Positions 9,025 through 17,364 of a DNA stretch of 64,000 bases are shown one piece after another (the first letter of the stretch is position 1; each line of letters starts with the position of its first letter). The notes beneath the pieces are model-generated. The model made no database searches and was not told the origin of the DNA. It saw only the letters and a program-made list of their open reading frames with translations. The stretch spans positions 2,976,001 through 3,040,000 of the forward strand of contig NZ_CP126256.1 in the NCBI RefSeq assembly GCF_003234265.2. Reading direction: 5' to 3'. The translations under genes and the position numbers were made by a program. The stretch is from Curtobacterium sp. MCSS17_015 (lineage in GTDB: Bacteria; Actinomycetota; Actinomycetes; Actinomycetales; Microbacteriaceae).

Positions 9025-9052
9025 TCCATCGTATGGATTTGAACGTTGTCAA
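9025..9052 (-). promoter_or_regulatory. promoter and palindromic operator of the mannoside operon
   Basis: On the minus strand TTGACA (9052-9047) is a consensus -35 box. Within the following spacer and -10 zone lies the inverted repeat TCCAT-cgt-ATGGA (9025-9037). A palindrome there is typical of a repressor of the LacI or ROK type. Which regulator binds is unknown; a ROK gene lies at 12590-13864. The -10 box is not clear. Confidence 0.55.
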
Positions 9053-9104
9053 GGGATCGACGCGAAGCGCGTCCGGTTCGTGACCTCCGAGCGGCGCGGG
9101 CCGG

Positions 9105-9956
9105 CTACCGGATCGGGGTCGCCCCGCCGGTCACGGTGACGCCGCCGGCCTCGGGCACGTCGACGAGCAGCACGCTCGGCCGTCCGACGTGCCGCCCCTG
9201 CCGGATCACGACCCGGTCCCCCGGCGCTGCCGCCCCCACCTCGCGCAGGTACGCCCCGACGGACGCCGCCGCCGATCCGGTCGCCGGGTCCTCGGTGATG
9301 CGGCCGACCGGGAAGAGGTTCCGCGCCTCGTACTCCCCCGGCGCCACCGAGTGCAGCACGGTCACCGTCGCCGGCCACCCGCTCCGCCGCATGAGGTCGG
9401 CGAGCGCCGCGGGGGCGAACCGGAACTGGTGGAACAGGTCCGCGTCGGCGACGACGAGCACCGGGTGCCAGTTGCCGGCGAAGGCCTCGAGGGGTGGGTG
9501 TGCCGCGTCGAGGTCGTCCGGCACCAGTCCGAGCAGGTCGAGCAGCGGCACGAGGCGGTCGTCCGGCAGCGGCCGGATCACGGGCTCGACGCTCGTCATC
9601 GCGACCTGCACGCCGCCCGCGGAGTCCGATGTGTCGAGCACGACGTCGCCCGACTGCGTGACGAACACCCGCCGTCCCGGACCCTGCCGCTCGGCGATCG
9701 CCACCGCGAGGGCGACCGTCGCGTGGCCGCAGAACGGCACCTCGGCGGCCGGGGAGAAGTAGCGCACCCGGATCCGGTCGCCCTCCGAGCCGGTCACGAA
9801 GGCGGTCTCGGAGTACCCCACCCGCTGCGCGACCGCGAGCATCTCGTCGTCGCCGAGGGCCGCGGCGTCGAGCACGACCCCGGCCGGGTTGCCGCCATCC
9901 GCGCCGGCATCCGGATCGGCGAAGGCGGTGTACCGGAGGACCTCGACGTGCTGCAC
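9105..9956 (-). CDS. PhzF family phenazine biosynthesis-like protein (isomerase fold)
   Basis: 283-residue protein of the PhzF / diaminopimelate-epimerase-like fold. Seen: GGNPAGVVLDA near the N terminus, YSETAFV with the proposed catalytic glutamate, the FCGHATVA motif and the late DPATGSAAAS motif. Length matches the family. No phenazine genes are nearby, so the reaction is unknown; many such proteins are of unassigned function. The GTG start at 9956 is chosen because it begins VEVLRYTAF, the usual first strand, and lies 6 nt after TACCCT. Further upstream the frame runs through a low-complexity Gly-Thr/Pro stretch encoded by an intergenic repeat. Confidence 0.85.
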   Translation of the reverse strand: MQHVEVLRYTAFADPDAGADGGNPAGVVLDAAALGDDEMLAVAQRVGYSETAFVTGSEGDRIRVRYFSPAAEVPFCGHATVALAVAIAERQGPGRRVFVTQSGDVVLDTSDSAGGVQVAMTSVEPVIRPLPDDRLVPLLDLLGLVPDDLDAAHPPLEAFAGNWHPVLVVADADLFHQFRFAPAALADLMRRSGWPATVTVLHSVAPGEYEARNLFPVGRITEDPATGSAAASVGAYLREVGAAAPGDRVVIRQGRHVGRPSVLLVDVPEAGGVTVTGGATPIR

Positions 9957-9962
9957 GGTCCG

Positions 9963-9968
9963 AGGGTA
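9963..9968 (-). promoter_or_regulatory. -10 hexamer of a probably leaderless promoter (PhzF gene)
   Basis: The minus strand reads TACCCT, 6 nt, then GTG at 9956. No Shine-Dalgarno sequence is present. Confidence 0.45.
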
Positions 9969-9987
9969 GCGAGCAGGTGCCGACGAC

Positions 9988-10034
9988 GGACGGGAGGCGC
10001 GGTGCGGGTCGGACCCGCACCGCACCTCCCGTCC
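9988..10034 (-). terminator. GGGAGGC palindrome, terminator-like hairpin (element II)
   Basis: A 10-bp arm (GGACGGGAGG), one C/A mismatch, then a 12-bp inner arm (GCGGTGCGGGTC) give a near-perfect hairpin about 50 nt after the wall-anchored protein gene. No T tract follows, as is common for high-GC terminators. Confidence 0.6.
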
Positions 10035-10040
10035 GGGGCC

Positions 10041-10083
10041 GGTACCGCCGGTACCGCCCGTACCGCCCGTACCGCCCGTACCG
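10041..10083. repeat. 9-bp tandem repeat, about five copies
   Basis: Units of (G/C)GTACCGCC repeat with period 9 and run into the stop codon of the next minus-strand gene. Pure short tandem repeats like this can vary in copy number. Confidence 0.75.
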
Positions 10084-12450
10084 CTACTCGGCGGTGGCGG
10101 TGGCGGTGCGGCGACGCCGACGTGCGACGAGCAGACCGCCACCGGCGGCGAGCAGGAGCAGGGCGGCCGCGGTGCCCGAGGCGAGCTCGGCACCCGTGAA
10201 CGCGAGCTGCTGCCCGGAGGCGGCGGTGATCGTGATCGGCGCCCAGCCGATCAGTGCGCCGTCCGCGCCGACGACCGCGATCCGGTGAGCGCCGAGCGTC
10301 GTGCCGGCCGGGATCGTGACCCCGACCGTGCCGTCCGCAGCGACGACCGGAGTCCCGAGGAGCACCGGTGACGAGTACAGGTACACGGCGACGCGCTCAC
10401 CGGCGTGCTCGCGCCCCGTCGTCACGGTGATCGTCTCGCCGACGCGTGCCGTGGCCGGGGCGCTGATCCCGCCGCGGTTCGCGGCGGTCAGGGACGACTC
10501 AGCCGGCGCGCCCGGCACGGTCGGCGTCGCGCCACCGGTCCCCGGGTCGGCGGTGGGCGTCGGCGTGGGCGTGCCGTCGCCGGGCGCAGGGGCCGGCGTC
10601 GGTGTCGTGCCGCCGTCGCCCGGCTCGGTCTCCTCGGTGCACGGCAACGTCCCGGTCCGAAGGGAGAACCCGTCGGTGTCGTTGTCGTCCGCGTAGTAGG
10701 TCGCCCGCGAACCGTCGGTGCACACGTCCGACACCACGAAGCCCTCGTTCGCCAGGTCGCGTGCCGCACCGGACGGAGCCTCGTACACACTCGCCGCGGT
10801 GAACACGCCGTCCTGCACGTCGAACAATGCGGTGCGACCGGCGCACGCGTCGTCGCACGCCACCCAGAGCGCGTCGAGCGTCGCGTCGAACTGGACTTCG
10901 GCCACCACGCTGAACGGCGTGGCGATCTCGGCCACGCGCGCCGCCGAACCGTCCGCCATCAGGGCGTAGGCGTAGACGCTCGCCGTGCCCTCGACGCCGA
11001 CGAAGAAGAGCCCCTCGCCGTGACCGGGGTACCGTGCCGGTGCGTAGGCGGCGCCGGTGGACCCGTCGACGAAGCCCTGTGCGGTGAGCCAGGAGTCGGG
11101 CACCCAGGTGACGCCTTCGAGTCCGGCGTTCGCGCCGAGGCCCGGGAAGTCGCCGGCCAGGTTCCACTCGTCCGTCGCGTTCAGCGTCCGCTCGGAGCCG
11201 TCCGTCGTCGCGAAGCGCAGGACCGCCGGGCGGCTGGTCGACGACCGGTCGTTGTCGCGCTCGGTGGAGACGTACACCGCGCCGGGGTCGTCCGTGGTGA
11301 CCGTGACGCCCTCGGCGTCCGGAGTGCCGGAGCCGTCGGCGTAGTGCAGCGTCGTGCCGGTGGCGTTCGAGGGGGCCCAGCCACCCTTCCCGTCGGAGAC
11401 CATGCGGTAGAGCAGGCCGTCGCCGTTCTGCACGCCCCAGAGGACACCACCGCCGACCGCTGTCGACGAGGACTGCCAGTCGAGTCCGCTGAGGTCGCCC
11501 GAGAACGTGCCCTCGGCGTCGAGGACGGTCACGTCCGGACCGCCGGGCCAGGGCTCTGCCGTGACGACGCCGACGAAGGCGTTCACCGCGCCCTTGGTCG
11601 CAGCGGACGTCGGGGCGAACTCGCCGGTCCCGTCCGGGTTGCGGCCGATCGTGACGGCCGCGTGCTCGGTCCAACTCGTCGAGTCGGCCAGGACGCCCGC
11701 GGGCGTCGAGATGCGCGCGGAGTCCGCCTTGCCGAGCCCGAACCCGAAGTCGGCCTCGTCCAGGACGGTGAACCCGCCCGGGGCCACGGTCGTGCCGGCG
11801 GGGATCGTGTACGCGTGGTCGTCCTCGGCGTCCTGGAACACGTAGCCGGCGAGGTCGACCGTCGTGGTGCCGGTGTTCGTCAGCTCGACCCAGTCGCCCG
11901 GGGTGCCACCCTGCGACTCGACCTCGTTGATGCGGACCGGCGAGGAGCAGTCGTTCGCCCGGCCCTTGGTCGAGGCGGTGGTGTCGACGAGGGCCCCGAG
12001 GCCGTCCGGGCAGCGGCCGTACGTGACCGCGGCGTGGGTCTCGTAGGCGTGGGCGAGCACGAGCGCACCCGTGGCGTCGAAGACCCGGACCTGGTCGGGG
12101 TTGCCGAGGCCGAAGTCGAACCCGGGCGCCGTGCTCGTCAGCTGGTCGATCACGAAGTACCCGCCCGGAGCGATCACGGACCCGGCGGGGAGCACGTACC
12201 GGGTGTGCTTGTCGCTGTCGTCGAGCATCGACCATCCGCTGACGTCGGCGGCGACGGTCGCGGTGTTCTTCAGCTCCACCCAGTCGGTGTCGTCGGCGTT
12301 CGACTCGATCTCGTTGATGACGACGCCGTTGGCCGCGACGGCAGGGGCATCGACGGGTGCCGCCGTGGCGGGTGCGGTGGCGAGGACGCCGGCCGCGACG
12401 ACCAGGCCCGTCGCGATCGTGGCGCCGAGACGCAGGGCGGGTGTGCGCAT
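10084..12450 (-). CDS. cell-wall-anchored protein with two lamin-tail domains
   Basis: 788 residues. A signal peptide (about 1-31, ending ATAAPVDA) is followed by two lamin-tail (LTD) domains, each with an INE(I/V)ES-type start and WVEL(K/T)NT segment (about 40-150 and 180-290). Next is a beta-propeller-like region of about 300 residues resembling phytase/esterase-like proteins (TPDAEGVTV, GLEGVTWVPDSW), then a Pro-Thr-Gly linker and an Ig-like domain. The C terminus is a sorting signal: LAFTG, a hydrophobic stretch and an RRRRR tail, the LAxTG type used by class E sortases. The ATG at 12450 has AAGGA upstream. The function of the propeller region is unknown. It is transcribed towards hairpin II. 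Confidence 0.82.
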   Translation of the reverse strand: MRTPALRLGATIATGLVVAAGVLATAPATAAPVDAPAVAANGVVINEIESNADDTDWVELKNTATVAADVSGWSMLDDSDKHTRYVLPAGSVIAPGGYFVIDQLTSTAPGFDFGLGNPDQVRVFDATGALVLAHAYETHAAVTYGRCPDGLGALVDTTASTKGRANDCSSPVRINEVESQGGTPGDWVELTNTGTTTVDLAGYVFQDAEDDHAYTIPAGTTVAPGGFTVLDEADFGFGLGKADSARISTPAGVLADSTSWTEHAAVTIGRNPDGTGEFAPTSAATKGAVNAFVGVVTAEPWPGGPDVTVLDAEGTFSGDLSGLDWQSSSTAVGGGVLWGVQNGDGLLYRMVSDGKGGWAPSNATGTTLHYADGSGTPDAEGVTVTTDDPGAVYVSTERDNDRSSTSRPAVLRFATTDGSERTLNATDEWNLAGDFPGLGANAGLEGVTWVPDSWLTAQGFVDGSTGAAYAPARYPGHGEGLFFVGVEGTASVYAYALMADGSAARVAEIATPFSVVAEVQFDATLDALWVACDDACAGRTALFDVQDGVFTAASVYEAPSGAARDLANEGFVVSDVCTDGSRATYYADDNDTDGFSLRTGTLPCTEETEPGDGGTTPTPAPAPGDGTPTPTPTADPGTGGATPTVPGAPAESSLTAANRGGISAPATARVGETITVTTGREHAGERVAVYLYSSPVLLGTPVVAADGTVGVTIPAGTTLGAHRIAVVGADGALIGWAPITITAASGQQLAFTGAELASGTAAALLLLAAGGGLLVARRRRRTATATAE

Positions 12451-12589
12451 GGAGGTCCTTCGGGTCGGGGGCCTGCACGACTGTTCAGCATCCAGTGGGA
12501 CGGGCGGTGTCGCGTTGGTGAACGGACGGTGTCGGTGGCCGCCCTCCGCGGACCGCGTCGCGTGCGTGACACGTCGGGGCGGGATGCGC

Positions 12590-13864
12590 TCAGTGCGCGA
12601 TGAGCATCGCACTCGCGCGCGGCGACAGTGCCGCGTCCAGCACCAGACAGGCCGCCCCGACCGCGGCCACGTCCGCCCCGCGCTGGCTCTCGACCACGGT
12701 GACGGGGTGCTTCGGGACGAGGATCGGCGACCCCGCGATGGCAGCCGTCGCCGCCGGGAGGGCAGCCGGTGCGATCCGCGACCAGAACGGCCCGCCGAAG
12801 ACGACCCGGTCGACGTCGAGCAGGTTCACGATGACGACCACGGCCCGCCCCATGACCGTGCCGACCTCGGCCGCGAACGCCGATGCGAGCGGGTCACCGG
12901 ATGCGACGGCGTCCCCGAGCGCGTCCCACGCCCGGTCGACGGCCGCGAGGTCGACGGCGGCACCGTCGGTGCCGACCGCGGGGGCATCCACGTCACCGAG
13001 CGGGATGCCGCGTCCGACCGCGATCCGCACCAGCCGGTCCGGGGTCACGGCGGCCCCGACCTCGCCGCGCCTGCCCTCGCCGTCGGGCGTCCCGGCGAGC
13101 AGACCCTGGTCGACCATGATGTGTCCGGCGTCCCCGGCGTTGGCCCCAGCCCCGCGCACGGGCTCGTGGTCGATGACGAGCCCGACGCCGAACCCGGTGC
13201 CGAAGTACACGAAGGCGAAGTCCCGCGCCGCCGCCTCCCGGGCCAGGAACACCTCGCCGACCGCCGCGGCCGTGACGTCCTTCTCGAGCAGCACCGGGTA
13301 GCCGGTCGCATCACCGAGGGCGTCCCGCAGCGCGACGTCCCGCCAGCGCGGCAGGAAGGGCGGGTCGAGCACGATGCCGGCCGCTGCGTCGATCGGCCCC
13401 GGGGACGCGACGCCCACCCCGAGCACCGTGTCGGTGTCGACTCCGGCGCGACCGACGAGTTCGTCGACGGCCGCCGCCATCGTCCGCACGACCTGCTCCG
13501 GGTCCTCGGCGCTCGGGGTCGACGTGGTGGCCTCGGCCACCACCGCACCCGCCAGGTCGAGCAGCACGTAGGTGACGACCGCGGGGTCGACGTGCACCCC
13601 GACGGCGAAGCGACTCCGGGCCTCCAGACGGAGGATCGTGCGCGGCTTGCCGCGCCCCGACACCACCGTGCCGGACTCGACGATCATGCCGGCGTCGATG
13701 AGGTACCGGGTGACGTTCGAGACGGTCTGCGGGCTGAGGCCGGTGCGGGCCGCGAGCTCGACGCGGCTGAGACCGTCCGGGGACCGGCGGACGGCGTCGA
13801 GCACGACCGTGCGGTTGAACCCGCCCAGCGACGGCAGGTTCGCCCCACGCCGATGCTCCGCCAC
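12590..13864 (-). CDS. ROK family transcriptional regulator
   Basis: 424 residues with an N-terminal winged helix-turn-helix (LSRVELAARTGLSPQTVSNV, about 32-51) and a C-terminal ROK sugar-kinase-like domain (VGVASPGPID, YFGTGFGVGLV, AGDAGHIMVD). The zinc-binding CxCGxxGC cluster typical of ROK proteins is absent, so it may not bind zinc or sugars in the standard way. GTG at 13864 is 7 nt after TATCGT, which suggests a leaderless message. It lies 139 nt upstream of the lamin-tail gene on the same strand. It is a candidate regulator of the mannoside operon, but this is only inferred. Confidence 0.85.
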   Translation of the reverse strand: MAEHRRGANLPSLGGFNRTVVLDAVRRSPDGLSRVELAARTGLSPQTVSNVTRYLIDAGMIVESGTVVSGRGKPRTILRLEARSRFAVGVHVDPAVVTYVLLDLAGAVVAEATTSTPSAEDPEQVVRTMAAAVDELVGRAGVDTDTVLGVGVASPGPIDAAAGIVLDPPFLPRWRDVALRDALGDATGYPVLLEKDVTAAAVGEVFLAREAAARDFAFVYFGTGFGVGLVIDHEPVRGAGANAGDAGHIMVDQGLLAGTPDGEGRRGEVGAAVTPDRLVRIAVGRGIPLGDVDAPAVGTDGAAVDLAAVDRAWDALGDAVASGDPLASAFAAEVGTVMGRAVVVIVNLLDVDRVVFGGPFWSRIAPAALPAATAAIAGSPILVPKHPVTVVESQRGADVAAVGAACLVLDAALSPRASAMLIAH

Positions 13865-13871
13865 CCGAGTG

Positions 13872-13877
13872 ACGATA
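13872..13877 (-). promoter_or_regulatory. -10 hexamer of a probably leaderless promoter (ROK regulator)
   Basis: The minus strand reads TATCGT, 7 nt, then GTG at 13864. It lies back-to-back with the promoter of the divergent GNAT gene, with about 55 nt between the two hexamers. Confidence 0.5.
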
Positions 13878-13932
13878 CCGCCGGAGCACGGTCGCTCCGT
13901 CGCACCGCTGGCTTCTCACCCGCTCGCACCGT

Positions 13933-13938
13933 TAGCCT
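13933..13938 (+). promoter_or_regulatory. -10 hexamer of a probably leaderless promoter (GNAT gene)
   Basis: TAGCCT is followed by 7 nt and the ATG at 13946. No Shine-Dalgarno sequence is present. Confidence 0.5.
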
Positions 13939-13945
13939 GACCGAC

Positions 13946-14398
13946 ATGACGGACCTCCGCCTCGAAGAACTCTCCGCAGCGACCGCCGCAGCGGCCAACT
14001 CGCTGACGCTGAAGCCGGGGCAGGAGCAGTTCGTCCAGCCGACCTCCTACGCGCAGGCCGAGTCGGACGTCAAGCCGAGTGCGTCCTGGCCCCGGGTCGT
14101 CCTCGACGGGGACGAGGTCGTCGGCCTCATCATCGGCAGCTTCGACGCCGAGAACGCGCAGGAGGAACTGCGCAGCTGCATCTGGCGCGTCAACGTCGCC
14201 GCCAACGCGCAGGGCCGCGGCGTCGGCCGGTTCGCGGTGCACGGTCTGGCGGAAGAGGCCCGCAAGCGCGGCTTCGAGCGTCTGACCGTGGTCTACGAGC
14301 CCGGCACCGGGAGCCCGGCGGCGTTCTTCGAGGCGATCGGCTTCCAGGTGATCGGCGAGACCCAGTACGGCGACCACTTCGCAGCCCTGACGCTCTGA
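13946..14398 (+). CDS. GNAT family N-acetyltransferase
   Basis: 150-residue single-domain acetyltransferase. The acetyl-CoA binding motif A is NAQGRGVGRFAVHGLAEEA (about residues 88-106), preceded by the strand WRVNVAAN. The end of the fold is SPAAFFEAIGFQVIG. The arrangement resembles small spermidine/diamine-type acetyltransferases, but the acceptor is unknown. It starts at ATG 13946 behind a leaderless-type hexamer. The next gene begins 8 nt after its stop, so the two are probably co-transcribed. Confidence 0.83.
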   Translation: MTDLRLEELSAATAAAANSLTLKPGQEQFVQPTSYAQAESDVKPSASWPRVVLDGDEVVGLIIGSFDAENAQEELRSCIWRVNVAANAQGRGVGRFAVHGLAEEARKRGFERLTVVYEPGTGSPAAFFEAIGFQVIGETQYGDHFAALTL

Positions 14399-14406
14399 GC
14401 AGCGCC

Positions 14407-14805
14407 GTGTCGGCACCGTCCTCCGCCGGAGACGGCGATGGCAACGCGGACCCAGACACCCTGGACGCGGCCGCGCACGACTTCGGCGCCGCCGTCGCGG
14501 AGGTCGTCCGCGCCATCCCCTCCGGCCGCGTCATGACCTACGGCGACGTCGCCGCCGTGCTCGGCTCCCGCGCCTCCCGTGCCGTCGGGAAGGTGATGGC
14601 CCACGAGGGCGCCGACCTGCCCTGGTGGCGGGTCGTCCGCGCCGGCGGGCTGCCCCCGGTCCGCCACGAGGCGCGTGCGCTCGAGCACTACCGCGCCGAG
14701 GGCACACCGCTCCGACAGACGCGCGCGGTCGACGACGACACGGCCTGGAGGCTCGACATGCGCCGTGCGCGCTGGTCGCCGACCACGGACGGCTGGTCGG
14801 GCTAA
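14407..14805 (+). CDS. alkyltransferase-like (ATL) DNA repair protein, MGMT family
   Basis: 132-residue protein related to O6-methylguanine-DNA methyltransferase. The active-site motif, normally PCHRV, is PWWRVV, so the alkyl-accepting cysteine is replaced by tryptophan. This is the hallmark of ATL proteins, which bind alkylated guanine and recruit nucleotide excision repair rather than repair it directly (family knowledge). The helix-turn-helix with the arginine finger is visible (YGDVAAVLGSRASRAVGKVM). An acidic disordered N-terminal tail of about 20 residues precedes the domain. GTG start at 14407. Its stop overlaps the convergent DUF805 gene by 4 nt. Confidence 0.88.
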   Translation: MSAPSSAGDGDGNADPDTLDAAAHDFGAAVAEVVRAIPSGRVMTYGDVAAVLGSRASRAVGKVMAHEGADLPWWRVVRAGGLPPVRHEARALEHYRAEGTPLRQTRAVDDDTAWRLDMRRARWSPTTDGWSG

Positions 14806-15257
14806 CGCCGCGTGGGCGGCACCGGACCGGGCTGCAGGTCGAAGCGCGTGCCCTTCGGGTTCGACGGCAGCAGGAAGAACACGAAGAGCACGAGCGACCC
14901 GATGCCGGGCAGCACGTGCAGGAACTGCCAGAAGCCGGACAGGTTCGCGTCGTGCAGCCGTCGGGCGCCGAGGGCCAGACCTCCGATGAGCGTCACGAGG
15001 GCCCACAGCACGAACAGGTAGGAGCCGACGGGGTTCTCGAGCAGCGGGGCGTCCGGGGTGAAGGCCTGCGGCACGAGCTGCAGGACGAGGCCGATCGCGA
15101 ACGACGTCAGCCACCACCACCAGAACTCGGAGCGGGACGCCCGGCCGGTGAACACCGTGTACTTCCGCCAGAACCGCCGGACGGCCTCGGCGAAGGGGGC
15201 ACCGACGAAGGGGTCGCGCAGGGCGACGCCTCCCGGCTGGACGTCGTTGCTGCTCAT
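14802..15257 (-). CDS. DUF805 family membrane protein
   Basis: 151 residues with a cytoplasmic N terminus containing the family signature (FWRKYTVFTGRASRSEFWWWWL, residues about 29-50), then four hydrophobic segments and the RRLHD motif (GARRLHDANLSGFW). The function of the family is not established. It is monocistronic, downstream of the exporter terminator hairpin, and convergent with the ATL gene (4-nt overlap at the stops). Confidence 0.88.
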   Translation of the reverse strand: MSSNDVQPGGVALRDPFVGAPFAEAVRRFWRKYTVFTGRASRSEFWWWWLTSFAIGLVLQLVPQAFTPDAPLLENPVGSYLFVLWALVTLIGGLALGARRLHDANLSGFWQFLHVLPGIGSLVLFVFFLLPSNPKGTRFDLQPGPVPPTRR

Positions 15258-15300
15258 CCCCCCAGCAAACCACGGCCGTGCGCCGGATCGCGCCCGGGAA

Positions 15301-15338
15301 CGGCCATCGCGCCCCGTCGGGACGGGGCGCGATGGCCG
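15301..15338 (-). terminator. strong hairpin terminator downstream of the ABC exporter
   Basis: Perfect 18-bp arms (CGGCCATCGCGCCCCGTC and its complement) with a minimal loop lie 22 nt beyond the stop of the exporter operon. No T tract is present. Confidence 0.75.
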
Positions 15339-15360
15339 GAGTGGGGTCGGGACGCGCAGG

Positions 15361-17364
15361 TCAGACCAGCGAATCCCGCCAGGCGGCGTGCAGCTGCGAG
15401 AAGCGACCCGTGCCCGCGATGAGGTCGGCGGGGGTGCCGTCCTCCACGATCCGGCCGTACTCCATCACGAGCACCCGGTGGGCGATCGCGACGGTCGACA
15501 GCCGGTGTGCGATGATCACCGCGGTGCGGTCGGCGAGCAGGGTCTCGAGGCCCTCCTGCACGAGCCGCTCCGACGGGATGTCGAGCGAGGCCGTGGCCTC
15601 GTCGAGGATGAGCACCTTCGGGTCCGCCAGGAACGCCCGGGCGAACGACAGCAGCTGCCGCTGACCCGCCGACACCCGGCCGCCGCGCTTGTTCACGTCG
15701 GTGTCGTACCCGTCCGGCAGCGCCATGATGAACTCGTGGGCCCCGACCGCCTTCGCCGCCGCCTCGATGTCCGCCCGCGTGGCCCCCGGTCGGCCGAGCT
15801 CGATGTTGTCGGCCACCGATCCGGAGAACAGGTACGCCTCCTGCGTCACCATGACGACGGCGCGACGCAGGTCCTTCGGGTCGAGGTCCCGCAGGTCCAC
15901 CCCGTCCAGGGTGACCGAGCCCGAGGTCGGGTCGTAGAACCGGGCCATGAGTTTGGCGAGCGTCGACTTGCCGGCACCGGTCGACCCGACGAGGGCGATG
16001 GTCTGCCCCGCGGGGATGTGCAGGTCGAACTCCGGCAGCACGACGCGGTCCTCCTTGTAGGCGAACTCGACGTGCTCGAAGTCGACCCGGCCGGTGGCGT
16101 CGGGCAGCTTCGTCGGCTTCGCTGGGTCAGGGACGCTCGGCTGCTCCTCGAGGACACCGGAGATCTTCTCCATCGCCGCCGAGGCCGACTGGTAGCTGTT
16201 GTAGAACATCGCCAGTTCCTGCGCGGGGTCGAAGAACCGCTTGGCGTACAGCGCGACCGCGAGCAGCGCGCCGATCGCGAGCGAGCCGCCGACGACCCGG
16301 AAGCCGCCGACGATGACGACCGCGGCGAGCGTCGCGTTCCCGATGAGCACCAGACCCGGGTCGAAGATCCCGAACAGGTTGAACACGCGGGCGTTCGCCT
16401 GCCGGTTCTGCTCGACCTGCTCGCCGTACTCGACCTCGTTGCGGGACTCCTTGCGGAAGGCCTGCACGGCACGGATGCCCGTCATCGTCTCGACGAAGTG
16501 CACGATCACGCGCGCACTGGTCGTCCGGGTCGACCGGAACAGCTGCTGCGAGCGCTGCTGGAACCACCGGGTCAGGAACCACAGCGGCACGAGGGCGATC
16601 GCGAGCACCAGGCCCGAGGTCGGATCGAGCAGCACGAGCGCCACCGCGGTGAACAGCATGTACAGGACACCCTGGATGAGCTGGTTCAGACCGGAGTCGA
16701 GCAGCTCGCGGATCGAGTCGAGGTCGCTCGTCTGGCGCGAGATGATCCGGCCCGAGGTGTACGTCTCGTGGAACTCGAGCGAGAGCCGCTGCGTGTGCAG
16801 GAAGACGCGCTTCCGCAGGTCGAACAGGATCGCCTGGCTGATCCGCGCGGAGAGCACGGTGTACCAGGCGGTGAGGACGGCCCCGACGACCGCGATCGTG
16901 ATGTACGAGCCCACCACGAGGAACGCCGGCGTCCAGTCGTCCCGGTCGAGCACGGCGGGGAGCGCGTGGTCGATGCCCCACGCGATGAGTGACGGGCCGG
17001 CGACCTGTCCGGCGGTGGAGAGCACCACGACGATCGCGATGCCCCACAGCCTGGCCTTGAGCGGCGCGGCGAGCGAACCGAGCAGGGACAGCGACCGGCG
17101 CCGCAGTCGTCGGCTCTCGGCCTTGCTGAAGTCCTCGCGCTCCTCGCCGCGGACACCGTGCACGGTGATCGAGGCCGTCACCGGGGCTGCTGCCTCGGCC
17201 GCCTGCGTGCCGGTGCCGACCTGCGCGACCGGCACCGATCCTCTCCCCACGGCCTCGGCCGCCACGTCGCTCCGCAAGCTCCGCGACGCGTCGGTACCGG
17301 GCCGCGTGGGCCCAGGCTCCTGGTCGACGGTCACGCGCGCGTCCTGGTCGGTCTCGTCGCTCAT
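15361..17364 (-). CDS. ABC exporter subunit A (permease-ATPase), catalytic half
   Basis: 667-residue half-transporter: a charged N-terminal extension of about 80 residues, six membrane segments, then an ATPase domain. Walker A is GSTGAGKST and Walker B is [11 protein letters not shown] with the catalytic glutamate. The ABC signature is VSAGQ rather than LSGGQ. Its start overlaps the stop of subunit B by 4 nt (ATGA), so the two are co-translated and form a heterodimer, probably exporting drugs, lipids or peptides. The complementary substitutions leave one canonical and one degenerate ATP site. A strong terminator lies at 15301-15338. Confidence 0.92.
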   Translation of the reverse strand: MSDETDQDARVTVDQEPGPTRPGTDASRSLRSDVAAEAVGRGSVPVAQVGTGTQAAEAAAPVTASITVHGVRGEEREDFSKAESRRLRRRSLSLLGSLAAPLKARLWGIAIVVVLSTAGQVAGPSLIAWGIDHALPAVLDRDDWTPAFLVVGSYITIAVVGAVLTAWYTVLSARISQAILFDLRKRVFLHTQRLSLEFHETYTSGRIISRQTSDLDSIRELLDSGLNQLIQGVLYMLFTAVALVLLDPTSGLVLAIALVPLWFLTRWFQQRSQQLFRSTRTTSARVIVHFVETMTGIRAVQAFRKESRNEVEYGEQVEQNRQANARVFNLFGIFDPGLVLIGNATLAAVVIVGGFRVVGGSLAIGALLAVALYAKRFFDPAQELAMFYNSYQSASAAMEKISGVLEEQPSVPDPAKPTKLPDATGRVDFEHVEFAYKEDRVVLPEFDLHIPAGQTIALVGSTGAGKSTLAKLMARFYDPTSGSVTLDGVDLRDLDPKDLRRAVVMVTQEAYLFSGSVADNIELGRPGATRADIEAAAKAVGAHEFIMALPDGYDTDVNKRGGRVSAGQRQLLSFARAFLADPKVLILDEATASLDIPSERLVQEGLETLLADRTAVIIAHRLSTVAIAHRVLVMEYGRIVEDGTPADLIAGTGRFSQLHAAWRDSLV

